Positions 7,858 through 16,980 are shown, numbered from the stretch's first letter. The stretch: 28,419 nt of DNA from an uncultured Cellvibrio sp. (GCA_946886255.1 CAMPIG010000011.1:1-28419); one strand, 5' to 3'. Numbers and translations are program-made. The notes: generated by a model from the letters alone, not told the origin.

Positions 7858-8340
7858 ATGCGACCCGGGCAGATTCTGGTTGCCGATCATGAAGGCGTTT
7901 ACGTGATCAAAATGGTAGGCGATGTCCGTTTAACCTTATGTATTTCGTTTGATCAGTTCATTGACTCTATGTTTGGTGCCGAGGACTTTTCTGCGGTCCT
8001 GTTTGATTTGTCGGAAGCAGAAGCTATTGACAGTACCACGCTTGGCTTGATGGCAAAAATTTCACTGCAAGGGCAGGATAGGCATAATATTATCCCTGTC
8101 ATACTCTCTACTAATTCCAGTATCAATCGCATTTTGCAGACAATGGGATTTCAGGATATTTTTACGATAGTTAATGAGCTGCAAACCCCTGTCAGCCCCT
8201 CGCGAGAATTGTCAGCTGATGTGAATGATGAACACCAGGTCAAGGAAAAAGTGCTGGAGGCTCACAAAATTTTGATGGGACTAAACCAGGAAAACAGCGC
8301 AACTTTTCGTAACTTGGTGAAGATGTTGGAATGCAATTGA
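7858..8340 (+). CDS. STAS-domain anti-sigma factor antagonist
   Basis: A 160-residue protein with an N-terminal STAS domain (about 1-105) and a hydrophilic tail of about 55 residues. The regulatory phosphorylation site is conserved as Ser59 in AIDSTTLGL. Such proteins release a sigma factor or other target when unphosphorylated and are inactivated by a kinase. It begins two bases after the phosphatase gene stop, with its ribosome binding site (AGAGG) inside the end of that gene, so the pair is one operon. The cognate anti-sigma kinase is not in the window. The C-terminal extension is longer than in minimal SpoIIAA-like proteins and its role is unknown. Confidence 0.9.
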   Translation: MRPGQILVADHEGVYVIKMVGDVRLTLCISFDQFIDSMFGAEDFSAVLFDLSEAEAIDSTTLGLMAKISLQGQDRHNIIPVILSTNSSINRILQTMGFQDIFTIVNELQTPVSPSRELSADVNDEHQVKEKVLEAHKILMGLNQENSATFRNLVKMLECN

Positions 8341-8355
8341 GCGTGAACGCTTGAA

Positions 8356-8817
8356 TCAAATTATCTCTGCTCTGACGATGCTTTTCGCTCGAATAAAGTC
8401 CGAATGGCTAACATGAATTAAATCCGCCACTTTACGAATCACATACTCTTCATATTTATCGAGTTGATTATCCGCATAGGCGATTTCCCACATACCCTTG
8501 ATTAATTCAAACTTTTCGGCGGAAGTGCATTCGTTATTAATTAGCTGGGTAAATTGATAAAGCGATGTTGCCTCAGCAGCTTCAGTTTTGGCGAGGTCGG
8601 CTAATTCCAGTAACTGTTCGTGAGGTAAAGAGAACTTCCGCTCCAATAAATAAATCAGTGCGTTAAGCTCCGTGCTGTCCATTACCTGATCAGCTGTGGC
8701 GACTTCAATTAACAGTGCTGCCACCGCCAATTGCTTTTGGGCAAAGGACATGGTGGGCGAAGCGCCACCTGCTGGTTGCAGATGGCGTTCGAAAAAGCTT
8801 GATAGTTTACTGAGCAC
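8356..8817 (-). CDS. TerB-domain protein (COG4103-like)
   Basis: A 153-residue, all-helical cytoplasmic protein of the TerB group. Two similar acidic segments, [15 protein letters not shown] (about 40-54) and [15 protein letters not shown] (about 113-127), are the family's likely metal-binding positions. Despite the family name there is no ter operon here, so a tellurite role is not implied. It starts at GTG 8817 and overlaps the last 11 bases of the transaldolase gene, with no good ribosome binding site of its own; translation is probably coupled. Its 3' end is 15 bp from the convergent STAS gene, with only a small AGCGT/ACGCT inverted repeat (8340-8351) between them. Confidence 0.82.
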   Translation of the reverse strand: MLSKLSSFFERHLQPAGGASPTMSFAQKQLAVAALLIEVATADQVMDSTELNALIYLLERKFSLPHEQLLELADLAKTEAAEATSLYQFTQLINNECTSAEKFELIKGMWEIAYADNQLDKYEEYVIRKVADLIHVSHSDFIRAKSIVRAEII

Positions 8818-9763
8818 GAGATTTCAGCAAATTTTCCAGGTTAATCTGGTCTTTCACGAAATTACGAATACCGTCAGCCAACTTATCGGTGGCCATCGGG
8901 TCGTCGTTCATGCCGAAACGGAAGCTCGCTTCTGTGTCATGCACCTTGGTAATGGCTTCCCCGACATTATCCGGTGACAGTACGCGCTTGAGATCACCTG
9001 TGTCTTTGTCGAGTTCTTGCAGAAGTTGCGGGCTGATGGTCAGTCGATCGCAGCCCGCCAAGGCTTCGATTTCACCGGTATTGCGGAAGCTTGCACCCAT
9101 TACCACCGTTTTATAACCATGTTGTTTGTAGTAGTTATAAATGCGACGAACTGAAACTACGCCAGGATCTTCTTCCGGCGTGTAGTCTTTTTTATCGGTA
9201 TTGGTTTTGTACCAATCGAGAATTCGTCCGACAAATGGTGATATCAGAAATACACCAGCATCGGCACAGGCAGAAGCCTGATTGAAGCCGAAGAGCAGGG
9301 TGAGGTTGCAGTTAATTCCTTCTTTTTCCAGGATTTCGGCAGCGCGAATACCTTCCCAGGTCGATGCCAATTTGATCAGTACGCGCGATTTGTCGATACC
9401 ACCTTCCTGATATAAATCAATCAGATGACGCGCTTTATCGATGCTAGCTTTGGTATCAAAGGACAAGCGTGCATCTACTTCGGTAGAGATACGGCCGGGA
9501 ACCAGCTTAAGAATTTCGCTACCGATGGCTACCGCCAAATGATCACAAGCAGCACTGATTTGTTCGGCGCTGCCCTTGGCACCTTTCGCCGCTGTCAGGG
9601 AATTGTGTAGCAAATCCTGATACTGGGGCATTTGCGCGGCCTTGTAGAGCAGCGAAGGGTTGGTCGTCGCGTCCACAGGTTTGTATAAACGAATGGCCTC
9701 AATATCGCCGGTATCGGCAACTACATCGGTCATCTTTTTCAGTTGTTCAAGTTTGGTAGTCAC
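8807..9763 (-). CDS. tal: Transaldolase, TalB type
   Basis: A 318-residue class I transaldolase (E. coli TalB has 317). It moves a dihydroxyacetone unit between sedoheptulose 7-phosphate and glyceraldehyde 3-phosphate in the non-oxidative pentose phosphate pathway. The Schiff-base Lys131 lies in [25 protein letters not shown] near residue 31, [18 protein letters not shown] and [13 protein letters not shown] are all in place. The start is GTG 9763, with AGGA upstream at suitable spacing; no better ATG exists. It follows dusA by 107 bp on the same strand and overlaps the TerB-domain gene. Cytoplasmic. Confidence 0.96.
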   Translation of the reverse strand: MTTKLEQLKKMTDVVADTGDIEAIRLYKPVDATTNPSLLYKAAQMPQYQDLLHNSLTAAKGAKGSAEQISAACDHLAVAIGSEILKLVPGRISTEVDARLSFDTKASIDKARHLIDLYQEGGIDKSRVLIKLASTWEGIRAAEILEKEGINCNLTLLFGFNQASACADAGVFLISPFVGRILDWYKTNTDKKDYTPEEDPGVVSVRRIYNYYKQHGYKTVVMGASFRNTGEIEALAGCDRLTISPQLLQELDKDTGDLKRVLSPDNVGEAITKVHDTEASFRFGMNDDPMATDKLADGIRNFVKDQINLENLLKSRAQ

Positions 9764-9870
9764 TGTTGTTGTCCTGTCAGGGTCGAAGCTGCTGGTATGT
9801 TTTAATATAAGCCGATATTGTAATACTTTATGGGGCGCGGCTGAAAGTTGTCAGCCGGGATATTCTGGTA

Positions 9871-10893
9871 TCACTCCTCATGATTGGGACGCTCGGGCTT
9901 TAAATCAACTCCACTCATCGCTGCCATTGCTTGATAGATAACCTTGATATCAGCGTTTGGTTTATGCGCCTGTTCACTGATTGTTCGGCGGAAACGGCGA
10001 GCGCCCGGCATACCTTGATACAGCCCCAGGATGTGTCTGGTCATGTAATTGAGACGAATGCCCTTGGTCATTTGTTCCTCGCAGTAAGCAACAAAGCCCT
10101 CCATAACGGCTTCGCGCGAAGGCGAGGCGGCGGAGCTACCGTAGATGCGCTGATCCACCTCGGCTAAAAGATAAGGGTTGCTGTAGATTTCTCGACCGAG
10201 CATTACCCCGTCAACATCAGCTAACAAGGTTTCACACTGTTCCATGGCAGTAATACCACCATTGATGATGATTTCCAGATTGGGAAATTCGCGCTTCAGC
10301 CGAATAACCTTGTCGTATTGCAGGGGAGGAATTTCCCGGTTTTCCTTGGGGCTGAGGCCTTTCAGCCAGGCTTTGCGAGCATGTACGATAAATGTTTTGC
10401 AACCAGCATCAGCTAGGCTACTAACGAATCGGTGTAAGCCCCCATAGTCATCCATCTCGTCGATGCCGATGCGATGTTTCACCGTCACCGGAATCTTTAC
10501 CGCATTTTGCATGTCTGCAATGCAATTGGCGACCAGCTCCGGCTCCGCCATCAGACAGGCACCGATCATATTGTTTTGCACCCGGTCGCTGGGACAGCCA
10601 CAATTCAGGTTAACCTCATCGTAGCCCCAGTCCTCGGCCATGCGTGCGCATTCAGCCAAGGCGCGGGGATCGCTGCCGCCCAGTTGTAAGGCCAGCGGAT
10701 GCTCCAGCGGGTGATAGCTTAAAAAGCGCTGGTGGTCTCCATGAAGCAATGCGCCCGTCGTTACCATTTCTGTGTATAACACGGCCTTTTTGCTTAAAAG
10801 ACGCCAGAAATAGCGACAATGGGTATCGGACCACTCCATCATGGGGGCGGCGCAAAAGCGATGATCAGGTGAACCAGCAGAAGTAACAGACAT
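9871..10893 (-). CDS. dusA: tRNA-dihydrouridine synthase A
   Basis: A 340-residue FMN enzyme that reduces uridine in the D-loop of tRNA (U20/U20a in E. coli). FMN-binding CAAPMMEWSD is near the N-terminus. The catalytic Cys100 is in NLNCGCPSDRVQ, followed by KHRIGID, VHARKAWLKGLSPKENREIPPL (typical of the A subfamily), INGGI and GVMLGREIYSNPYLL. The ATG at 10893 is chosen because alignment with the family begins there; an in-frame TTG at 10965 would add 24 poorly matching residues. No strong ribosome binding site precedes the ATG. It diverges from the DUF481 gene. Confidence 0.95.
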   Translation of the reverse strand: MSVTSAGSPDHRFCAAPMMEWSDTHCRYFWRLLSKKAVLYTEMVTTGALLHGDHQRFLSYHPLEHPLALQLGGSDPRALAECARMAEDWGYDEVNLNCGCPSDRVQNNMIGACLMAEPELVANCIADMQNAVKIPVTVKHRIGIDEMDDYGGLHRFVSSLADAGCKTFIVHARKAWLKGLSPKENREIPPLQYDKVIRLKREFPNLEIIINGGITAMEQCETLLADVDGVMLGREIYSNPYLLAEVDQRIYGSSAASPSREAVMEGFVAYCEEQMTKGIRLNYMTRHILGLYQGMPGARRFRRTISEQAHKPNADIKVIYQAMAAMSGVDLKPERPNHEE

Positions 10894-11089
10894 ACGGTCT
10901 AGGTAAGGAAAAAGAGGGCGAATTCTACCACGTAGATTCGCGAATTCCCTTAATGAGCGCCGCAAATTGCATCATTTTGATGGTGTACAATGCGGCGCTT
11001 GTGGTTCGCTTGATGCAGACTTCATGAGATTGGATGTATTCAGGTGAGGTAGGTAACGCAGCCATGCTGCAGTAATGTAAGGAAAAGTT

Positions 11090-11848
11090 ATGATCAGACC
11101 ATCTATTATCCTGGCCGGCGCAGTTTCAATATTCTCTCCTTTTGTTGTGGCTCAGGATGACGAAAACAAACCGTGGACTGTTTCAACGGAGCTGGGGGTT
11201 ATTGCAACATCGGGTAATACGGAAACCACCAGCGTGCAAGGTAAAATTGATGCGAAACAGCGCCTTACTCGCTGGCACAATCACTATATTTTTAGCGCAT
11301 TGTTTAAAGAAGATCAGGTGACGCAGGATGACGGCACCAAAATCACGGAAAAAACAGCAGAGAAATATTTCGGCTCCGTCAAAAGTGCGTATCAATTAGA
11401 GAGCGAGCATTCCAACTTTTTTGTATTTGGTTCGCATGCTGAAGATGAATTTGGTTCGTATGAGAGATACAGCACTATTGCCGTTGGTTATGGTACCCGT
11501 TTGTACAACGGTGAAACCATGCAATTGGATGCAGAAATCGGTCCTGGTTATTTCCGCGGCGAACGCGTGTTGGAAGATGAGAGCATTCAGAAAGAAACCG
11601 GTATGATCCTGCGTGGTGCTGCCAGTTTCGCCTGGCAAATAAGCCCCTCAGCAGAGTTTAAGCAAACATTAAGTGTGGAGTCGGGAGACGACAACACTCG
11701 CACCGTGGCGGAATCTTCCTTAAGTACGCGCATTAACGATGCGATGCAAATGAAAGTGGGCTTTAACGTAGCCAATGATTCGGATGTTGCACCGGATAAA
11801 GAAAATACCGACACTATGACCTACGTTAACCTTGTTTATAATTTTTAA
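11090..11848 (+). CDS. DUF481 / YdiY-like outer-membrane protein
   Basis: A 252-residue protein with a signal peptide ([21 protein letters not shown], cleavage before QDDENKPW) and a body of amphipathic strands ending in YVNLVYNF, a terminal Phe typical of outer-membrane barrels. The opening [25 protein letters not shown] is characteristic of DUF481, whose E. coli member YdiY is described as acid- or salt-related; the function is not established. AAGGAA lies a few bases before the ATG. moaC begins 17 bp after its stop with no terminator between, so it could share a transcript with moaCDE, although no functional link is obvious. Confidence 0.88.
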   Translation: MIRPSIILAGAVSIFSPFVVAQDDENKPWTVSTELGVIATSGNTETTSVQGKIDAKQRLTRWHNHYIFSALFKEDQVTQDDGTKITEKTAEKYFGSVKSAYQLESEHSNFFVFGSHAEDEFGSYERYSTIAVGYGTRLYNGETMQLDAEIGPGYFRGERVLEDESIQKETGMILRGAASFAWQISPSAEFKQTLSVESGDDNTRTVAESSLSTRINDAMQMKVGFNVANDSDVAPDKENTDTMTYVNLVYNF

Positions 11849-11865
11849 ATTTGCGAGAAAAATAC

Positions 11866-12363
11866 ATGGCCTTAACCCATATTGATGAACAAGGTAAAGC
11901 CAGTATGGTGGACGTCTCCGACAAGCCAATGACTTGTCGTGAGGCGCGGGCTTTTGCGCGTATTTCCATGCAACCGGAAACACTTAAACAAATCCTGAAT
12001 AACACCTTAAAAAAAGGCGATGTTCTGGCTGTCGCACGTATTGCTGGTATTCAGGCTGCAAAAAAATGTGCTGATCTGATACCACTTTGTCATCCGCTTG
12101 CATTGACAAAAGTTGCTGTTGAATTTGAGATTAAAGAAGAATTAAACAGTGTGGATATCTTGAGTTATTGCAAATTGACCGGACAAACCGGCGTTGAGAT
12201 GGAAGCATTGACTGCTGCCAGTGTAGCCGCGTTAACAATCTACGACATGTGCAAAGCTGTTGATATGGATATGGTGATTCAACAGGTTTGTCTGTTGGAA
12301 AAAAAAGGTGGACGACGCGGACATTATCGACGTGAGCTGACGGTTGATGAACATCATGATTAA
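11866..12363 (+). CDS. moaC: Cyclic pyranopterin monophosphate synthase MoaC
   Basis: A 165-residue protein that, with the radical SAM enzyme MoaA, turns GTP into cyclic pyranopterin monophosphate, the first stage of molybdenum cofactor synthesis. Key segments are present: [19 protein letters not shown] (Lys50 region), LCHPL (His76), [10 protein letters not shown] (Glu111, Glu113), YDMCKAVD (Asp127, Lys130) and KKGGRRGHY. The ATG at 11866 gives a protein of family length; an in-frame TTG at 11851 is not needed. Its last eight bases overlap moaD. No moaA is adjacent. Confidence 0.97.
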   Translation: MALTHIDEQGKASMVDVSDKPMTCREARAFARISMQPETLKQILNNTLKKGDVLAVARIAGIQAAKKCADLIPLCHPLALTKVAVEFEIKEELNSVDILSYCKLTGQTGVEMEALTAASVAALTIYDMCKAVDMDMVIQQVCLLEKKGGRRGHYRRELTVDEHHD

Positions 12364-12604
12364 AGTCTTTTTTTTTGCGAGATTGCGTGAGCAATTGGGT
12401 TGTGATTTTGTTGAGATTGAGCACTCCGGCGTAGATACAGTGGAAGATCTTCGACGACGGCTAGGAGAGCAATACCCGCACTGGGTGGGTTTCCTTAACG
12501 ACAAAAAGCTGCTGGTTGCTGTTAATCAGACACTGGTAAAGGTAGTGCATCCTGTCAAAAAGGGGGATGAAGTGGCTTTTTTCCCTCCGGTTACAGGGGG
12601 TTGA
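12356..12604 (+). CDS. moaD: Molybdopterin synthase small subunit MoaD
   Basis: An 82-residue ubiquitin-fold sulfur carrier. The C-terminus FFPPVTGG carries the Gly-Gly that is adenylated and thiocarboxylated by MoeB and then supplies sulfur for the dithiolene. [15 protein letters not shown] matches the E. coli start, which is why ATG 12356 is preferred to ATG 12347 or TTG 12344. It overlaps moaC by 8 bp and has moaE one base downstream, a coupled arrangement suited to the MoaD2-MoaE2 complex. Confidence 0.96.
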   Translation: MIKVFFFARLREQLGCDFVEIEHSGVDTVEDLRRRLGEQYPHWVGFLNDKKLLVAVNQTLVKVVHPVKKGDEVAFFPPVTGG

Positions 12605-12605
12605 T

Positions 12606-13061
12606 ATGATTTCAGTTCAGTCTGCGGACTTTGATGTTGCTGCCGAATACACGGCATTGACCAGCAACGATGTCGATGCCGGGGCGGTGGTGTTGTTTGT
12701 CGGAAAGGTTCGCGAGCTAAATCTATCGCGTCAGGTCACGGGCCTGTTGCTGGAACATTATCCCGGCATGACCGAGAAAGCGCTGGAAGAAATCCTGGCG
12801 GAAGCTCAATCGCGTTGGCACCTTACTCGGTGCCGAATTATTCATCGCATCGGTCTTTTGACATTGGGAGACCAAATCGTGTTGGTGGGTGTCACTAGTC
12901 CACACCGTGAACAAGCTTTTGCTGCAGCGGAGTTTCTGATGGATTATTTGAAAACACGCGCACCATTCTGGAAAAAAGAAATGACCCGCGATGGGGATTA
13001 TTGGGTTGATGCGCAGGAAAAGGATATGGAATCTGCTCAACGGTGGGAGCAGAAAAAATAA
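12606..13061 (+). CDS. moaE: Molybdopterin synthase catalytic subunit MoaE
   Basis: A 151-residue protein (150 in E. coli) that converts cyclic pyranopterin monophosphate to molybdopterin using sulfur from MoaD. The active-site lysines are Lys116 and Lys123 in DYLKTRAPFWKKE. RIIHRIGLLTLGDQIVLVGVTSPHREQAF and GAVVLFVGKVR are also conserved. AGGGGG at the end of moaD serves as the ribosome binding site for ATG 12606. An in-frame start inside moaD (12567) is rejected, since family similarity begins at MISVQ. A strong terminator follows. Confidence 0.96.
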   Translation: MISVQSADFDVAAEYTALTSNDVDAGAVVLFVGKVRELNLSRQVTGLLLEHYPGMTEKALEEILAEAQSRWHLTRCRIIHRIGLLTLGDQIVLVGVTSPHREQAFAAAEFLMDYLKTRAPFWKKEMTRDGDYWVDAQEKDMESAQRWEQKK

Positions 13062-13088
13062 AGGGCGCATGTTGCGCCCTTTATTTTT
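13054..13088. terminator. Bidirectional terminator between moaE and the MFS gene
   Basis: A 16-bp perfect stem (13054-13069 with 13073-13088) has GC core GGGCGCA/TGCGCCC, a 3-nt loop and A/T tracts on both sides. It serves the moa cluster and the convergent permease gene. Confidence 0.93.
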
Positions 13089-13092
13089 GATT

Positions 13093-14414
13093 TTACAAAT
13101 GTCCCGGTTCAGTTTTGGGTGAGGTCTTATATAAACCAGCGTACTTCACACCAAAGAACAGGATAAACACATAACATACGGCGGGTAATAAAAAGGATAA
13201 TTGCAAACCGAAGATATCGGCCAATGCGCCCTGCATCAACGGAACTAATGCACCGCCGACAATGGCCATACAAAGAATGCCTGAACCCTGACCGGTAAAT
13301 TTACCCAGCTTGTGTAATGCCATGCTGAAGATTGTCGGGAACATAATAGAATTAAATAACCCTACCGCAATCAGTGCCCACATCGCTGTACGTCCTTCGG
13401 AGAAGGTAGCTGCAAGTACAAGCAGGATTGAGCAAGTTGCATTGAAGGCCAGCGTTTTACCTGGACTGATGTAGCGCTCACAGCGAAGCCAATAAAGCGG
13501 CCGACCATCGCACCACCCCAGTAATAGCTGACGAAGTGCGCCGCTTCGGCCTCACGCAAGTTCGCAATATTTTTTTCGCCGATAAAATTAATCAAAAAGC
13601 TGCCAATACTGACTTCTGCACCAACATACACAAAAATACCGATCGCGCCCAACAAAAGGTGAGCATGCGATAGCGCTGATGGTTTATTGGATGCAATATC
13701 ACCTTTGAGGTCGTCTTCGTCTTTGTGGACAATCTTCGGCAGTTTGGCGAACGCAAAAAATACAGCCAGGAGCACCAACGCGGAGGCCAGAATCAGGTAG
13801 GGGACTTGTACGGAAGCTGCTTCTTTTGCTCGATAAGCTTCCTGTTCTACTGTTGAGAGCAGTTGCAGTTCGGTGGTAGAGAGTACCGCTGTCGACAATA
13901 TCAAAAGCCCACCAAGATAGGGTGCAATAGTGGTTCCCAAAGAGTTAAATGCCTGGGTCAGTGTCAATCGGCTGGATGCGGTTTGGGCTGGGCCGAGAAC
14001 TGTGACGTAGGGATTTGCTGCAACCTGAAGCACGGTGATACCCGAAGCCAGGATAAATAAAGCAAGCAAAAAGACGGCATAGCCGGTGATGGACGCGGGA
14101 TAAAACATGGCGCAACCGATGGCCGCAATAATTAATCCGGTTACCGCGCCCCGTTGATAACCAATTTTTTTGATGAGATAACCGGCTGGTAAAGAGACCA
14201 CAAAGTAAGCTCCGAAGAAACAGAACTGTACCAGCATGGCCTGCACATAATTGAGTGTGTAAACCGCTTTCAAGTGCGGAATCAGAACGTCATTGAGGCA
14301 GGTTAAAAACCCCCACATGAAAAACAAAATAGTGATGATAATGAGTGGAACAGTATGGTCTGCGTTGTCGATGCTATTGTGTTGTTGGTGCGAGCCCTGC
14401 GGAATGCTGGCCAT
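13093..14414 (-). pseudogene. FucP/GluP-type sugar MFS transporter, split by a one-base frameshift
   Basis: A 12-helix major facilitator permease of the FucP/GluP sugar:H+ symporter group, probably for glucose given its neighbours. The N-terminal frame (14414 to 13371) opens with family-typical [19 protein letters not shown] and runs to [16 protein letters not shown]. It then turns into unrelated residues and stops. The following bases read in the next frame give [49 protein letters not shown], the expected continuation, to the stop at 13093. Inserting one A on the plus strand between 13477 and 13478 would restore GFAVMRYISPGK and a 440-residue protein. The start has AGAGGTG upstream. It is either a recent inactivation or a sequencing error. 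Its promoter carries the LacI-type operator. Confidence 0.88.
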
Positions 14415-14523
14415 ATTTCACCTCTTATAATTGGTTTGATTTATGTCTAAAAACCTGAAACGGTTCTTAAATTTTTATTACCGATCTGGAGTGGAGCATG
14501 CTGCCGATATCCAGGTGCGCGGT

Positions 14524-14552
14524 ACTATAATGCAAGCTGACAGCGCTGTCAC
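14524..14552 (-). promoter_or_regulatory. Promoter of the MFS gene, overlapped by an operator
   Basis: Read on the minus strand: GTGACA (14552-14547), a 17-bp spacer, then TATAGT (14529-14524). The palindrome at 14538-14551 covers most of the -35 box and the start of the spacer, so bound repressor would block RNA polymerase. The start codon is about 110 bp downstream. Confidence 0.72.
14538..14551. promoter_or_regulatory. LacI-family operator, copy 1
   Basis: TGACAGCGCTGTCA, a perfect 14-bp palindrome with the central CG typical of LacI-family sites, lies between the permease gene and the divergent lacI-type gene. The same core recurs upstream of glk and, with one change, upstream of gltA. 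Confidence 0.82.
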
Positions 14553-14707
14553 ATATTTTGTAACTTGTTGTTTTTTAAACAAAAACTTAGAAGGATTGCC
14601 ACCGCTTTTGATCTTTTCAAATAGTCAATAATACCCTTGCTGGTTGCAGTTCGTAGGCGGATCGGGGATATTGCAGCTCAATGAAATAAAGTATTCACTG
14701 AATAACA

Positions 14708-15766
14708 ATGATGAGGTTGGGAAGAGTGGCTAAAGCAACGATTGATGATGTAGCTGAGTTGGCCGGCGTATCCATCAAGACGGTATCGCGAGTTGTAAAT
14801 AAAGAACCGAATGTGCGCCCGGAGACAAGAGACAAGGTGCTTATAGCAATAGCTGAGCTGGATTATCGTCCCAATCTCTCCGCCCGTAGTCTTGCTGGCA
14901 ACCGTTCTTATGTATTGGGATTGTTGTACGGTAATCCCAGTGCTAACTACGTGATTGATATTCAGGAGGGTGTGTTATCCGTCTGCAGGCCTCAGGGATA
15001 CGATTTGTTGATACACCCTTGCAATCATCGCGACGAAAACCTCACCAAAGAAATTATCGACATGATTCATCAAAAGCGTATTGATGGATTAATCCTTACA
15101 CCGCCATTATCAGACAATATAAATGTGGTAAACGCTTTGCGAAATATCAACATCCCTTTTGTGCGTGTTGCCCCGACGCGCAGTAAAGAAGTTAGCCCTT
15201 ATGTGGAGACTAACGATGAGGAAGCTTCGTACGATATGACATGTCAACTAATTGCGATGGGCCACAAAAGAATCGGGTTTATCTGTGGGCACCCGGACCA
15301 CCTTGCGGTGTCGCACCGCTACGAAGGCTACAAGGCGGCGCTGATTGAAAACAATATTCCTCTCAGCGAAGAGCTGGTGGAACAAGGCTTTAACTCATTT
15401 GAGTCCGGCGAAAGCTGTGCATACAATTTATTGCAAAGGAAACCTCGGCCAACGGCGATCTTTGCGGCCAACGATGATATGGCGGCAGGCGTGATGATGG
15501 TCGCACACCAAAGTGGAATTAAAATTCCGGATGAGTTATCTGTTGCGGGTTTTGACGATACACCGGTTGCCCATCAGTTGTGGCCTTCACTTTCGACTAT
15601 TCGCCAGCCAATTCAACAAATGGCGAAGAAGGCAACGGATCTGTTGTTGAAACAATTGCGCGGCAAGGACGTGCAGCTACCGGCAAGCATGTTGAGTTCC
15701 AGTCTGATTATGCGCGATTCCACAGGCCCCGCGCCGAAAAAGAAATCAGTTATTGGTTCTAATTAA
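14708..15766 (+). CDS. LacI-family transcriptional regulator of the glucose/glucoside locus
   Basis: A 352-residue repressor-type regulator. An N-terminal helix-turn-helix (ATIDDVAELAGVSIKTVSRVVNKEPNV) and hinge helix (YRPNLSARSLAG) are followed by a periplasmic-binding-protein-like sugar domain: GLLYGN, DGLILTPP, ETNDEEASYDMTCQLIAMGHKRIGFICG, AIFAANDDMAAGVM and GFDDTPVAHQLWPSLSTI. The effector cannot be read; glucose or a glucoside fits the context. ATG 14708 and 14711 lack a ribosome binding site, while GTG 14726 has TGAGG nine bases upstream and begins MAKATIDDVA, so the true start may be 14726. It stands between the permease and glk genes, both preceded by the same palindrome, which it probably binds. 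Confidence 0.92.
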   Translation: MMRLGRVAKATIDDVAELAGVSIKTVSRVVNKEPNVRPETRDKVLIAIAELDYRPNLSARSLAGNRSYVLGLLYGNPSANYVIDIQEGVLSVCRPQGYDLLIHPCNHRDENLTKEIIDMIHQKRIDGLILTPPLSDNINVVNALRNINIPFVRVAPTRSKEVSPYVETNDEEASYDMTCQLIAMGHKRIGFICGHPDHLAVSHRYEGYKAALIENNIPLSEELVEQGFNSFESGESCAYNLLQRKPRPTAIFAANDDMAAGVMMVAHQSGIKIPDELSVAGFDDTPVAHQLWPSLSTIRQPIQQMAKKATDLLLKQLRGKDVQLPASMLSSSLIMRDSTGPAPKKKSVIGSN

Positions 15767-15771
15767 TTGAC

Positions 15772-15799
15772 AAAAAATGCGCCCTCAGGCGCATTTTTT
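15772..15799. terminator. Bidirectional terminator between the LacI gene and glk
   Basis: AAAAAATGCGCC at 15772-15783 pairs perfectly with GGCGCATTTTTT at 15788-15799 around a CTCA loop. A and T tracts flank it on both strands. It serves both convergent genes. Confidence 0.92.
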
Positions 15800-15812
15800 A
15801 AAAGGATATGAT

Positions 15813-16814
15813 TCACTCACCACGCATGGTCAATGCGGTATTGATCAACCAGGCGGCAGAGCCAACGAGGGCAGCAGTATCATTGATAATCATATTGACG
15901 GAGATGTCGCTGACGTAACCGCTCATTGGGCCTTTATGTTTAAAGCGGCTGACAAAGTCGGTCTGCGGAATAAAGCTGGCAATCTTCGGAATGATTCCGC
16001 CTCCCAGATACACTCCACCTTTCGCACCCAGCGACAAGGCTTTGTCTCCCGCGACACTGCCCAGGATGTTACAAAAGGTTATCAATGCTTCCCGACAGGT
16101 TGGGTCTTCATCGGCCAATCCTTTGGTGCTGACATCAGCGGGTGTGAAATGCTGAGCCGGTGTGCCATTGATATGAGAAAGCGCGCGGTAAATAGAAACC
16201 AGGCCGCGGCCGGAGAGAATGTCTTCAATAGAGACATGGTCATCGGTTTGTGCCAAAAACGCACGAATGGCCATTTCTTTATCGTTGGTCGGGGCAAAGC
16301 TACAGTGCCCACCTTCGGTTGGAAGAATCTTCCAGCCGCGTTGGGTTTGGGTGTGATCAGGGACCAGTGCAGCCATACCGAAACCGGTTCCCGGGCCAAG
16401 TACGACGATAGCCGCATCATAACTGGTTTTGGCGGTATACAGTGGTTTGATGTCCTGCGCGGGCAAGAAAGGAGTGGCATAAGCCAGCGCGGCAAAATCG
16501 TTGATTACATCCAGAGCCTTCATGCCTAGCTCTACACGAAGCTCTTCGATGGAAAATTTCCAATTCAGGTTGGTCATCTGCGCCCAACCTTTTTCAATAG
16601 GGCCCGCTATGGCCAAACAGGCAAAGGGCGGAAGTGCTGCGCCTACGTCACTGCAATAGGCTTTAATCATTGTGGCGATGTCGGGGTAATTGGCGCACTT
16701 CAAGGTTTTTTGTTGCTGGGCACCGTAATTCTGTTGGCCCGCATTCGTGCTCAATTCAACCAGACCAAAACGCGCATTGGTACCGCCAATGTCTGCTACC
16801 AGTAACTGACTCAT
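15813..16814 (-). CDS. glk: Glucokinase, Glk (non-ROK bacterial) family
   Basis: A 333-residue cytoplasmic kinase converting glucose and ATP to glucose 6-phosphate. The phosphate-binding loop is LLVADIGGTNARFGLVE. The catalytic-base region is INDFAALAYATPFL, followed by LGPGTGFGMAAL, EGGHCSFAPTN, ILSGRGLVSIYRAL and GGVYLGGGIIPKI, all as in E. coli Glk (321 residues). The ATG at 16814 has a perfect GAGGAG five bases upstream (complement of 16819-16824), which decides it over an in-frame start at 16826. The predicted promoter lies about 170 bp upstream with a LacI-type operator over its -35 box. It probably handles free glucose released by the GH3 enzymes. Confidence 0.95.
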   Translation of the reverse strand: MSQLLVADIGGTNARFGLVELSTNAGQQNYGAQQQKTLKCANYPDIATMIKAYCSDVGAALPPFACLAIAGPIEKGWAQMTNLNWKFSIEELRVELGMKALDVINDFAALAYATPFLPAQDIKPLYTAKTSYDAAIVVLGPGTGFGMAALVPDHTQTQRGWKILPTEGGHCSFAPTNDKEMAIRAFLAQTDDHVSIEDILSGRGLVSIYRALSHINGTPAQHFTPADVSTKGLADEDPTCREALITFCNILGSVAGDKALSLGAKGGVYLGGGIIPKIASFIPQTDFVSRFKHKGPMSGYVSDISVNMIINDTAALVGSAAWLINTALTMRGE

Positions 16815-16980
16815 GCTTCTCCTCAATTTTATATATCAATACTGTTGTTATATCGCATTGCAACCCGAAGCGAGGCGCATGGCGTAGCTATGTTGAGCTA
16901 TGCTGATTTCGAAGCAAAAAGCGATGCCGAAAGATATTCGCAAGAGTAACGACACCGGAACCAGCATTCAAGGCCGGCGC

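Noticed and set aside
8356..8817. Tellurite resistance determinant
   Set aside because: Only a lone TerB-type domain is present, without terZACDEF neighbours; the name reflects domain history only.
13371..13481. Programmed ribosomal frameshift in the sugar permease gene
   Set aside because: No slippery heptamer or stimulatory structure was seen at the junction, and permeases of this family are not known to use frameshifting; a lost base explains it better.
15777..16529. 250-codon ORF on the plus strand
   Set aside because: It lies entirely antisense to glk, begins in the shared terminator and shows no domain; it is a shadow of glk codon structure.
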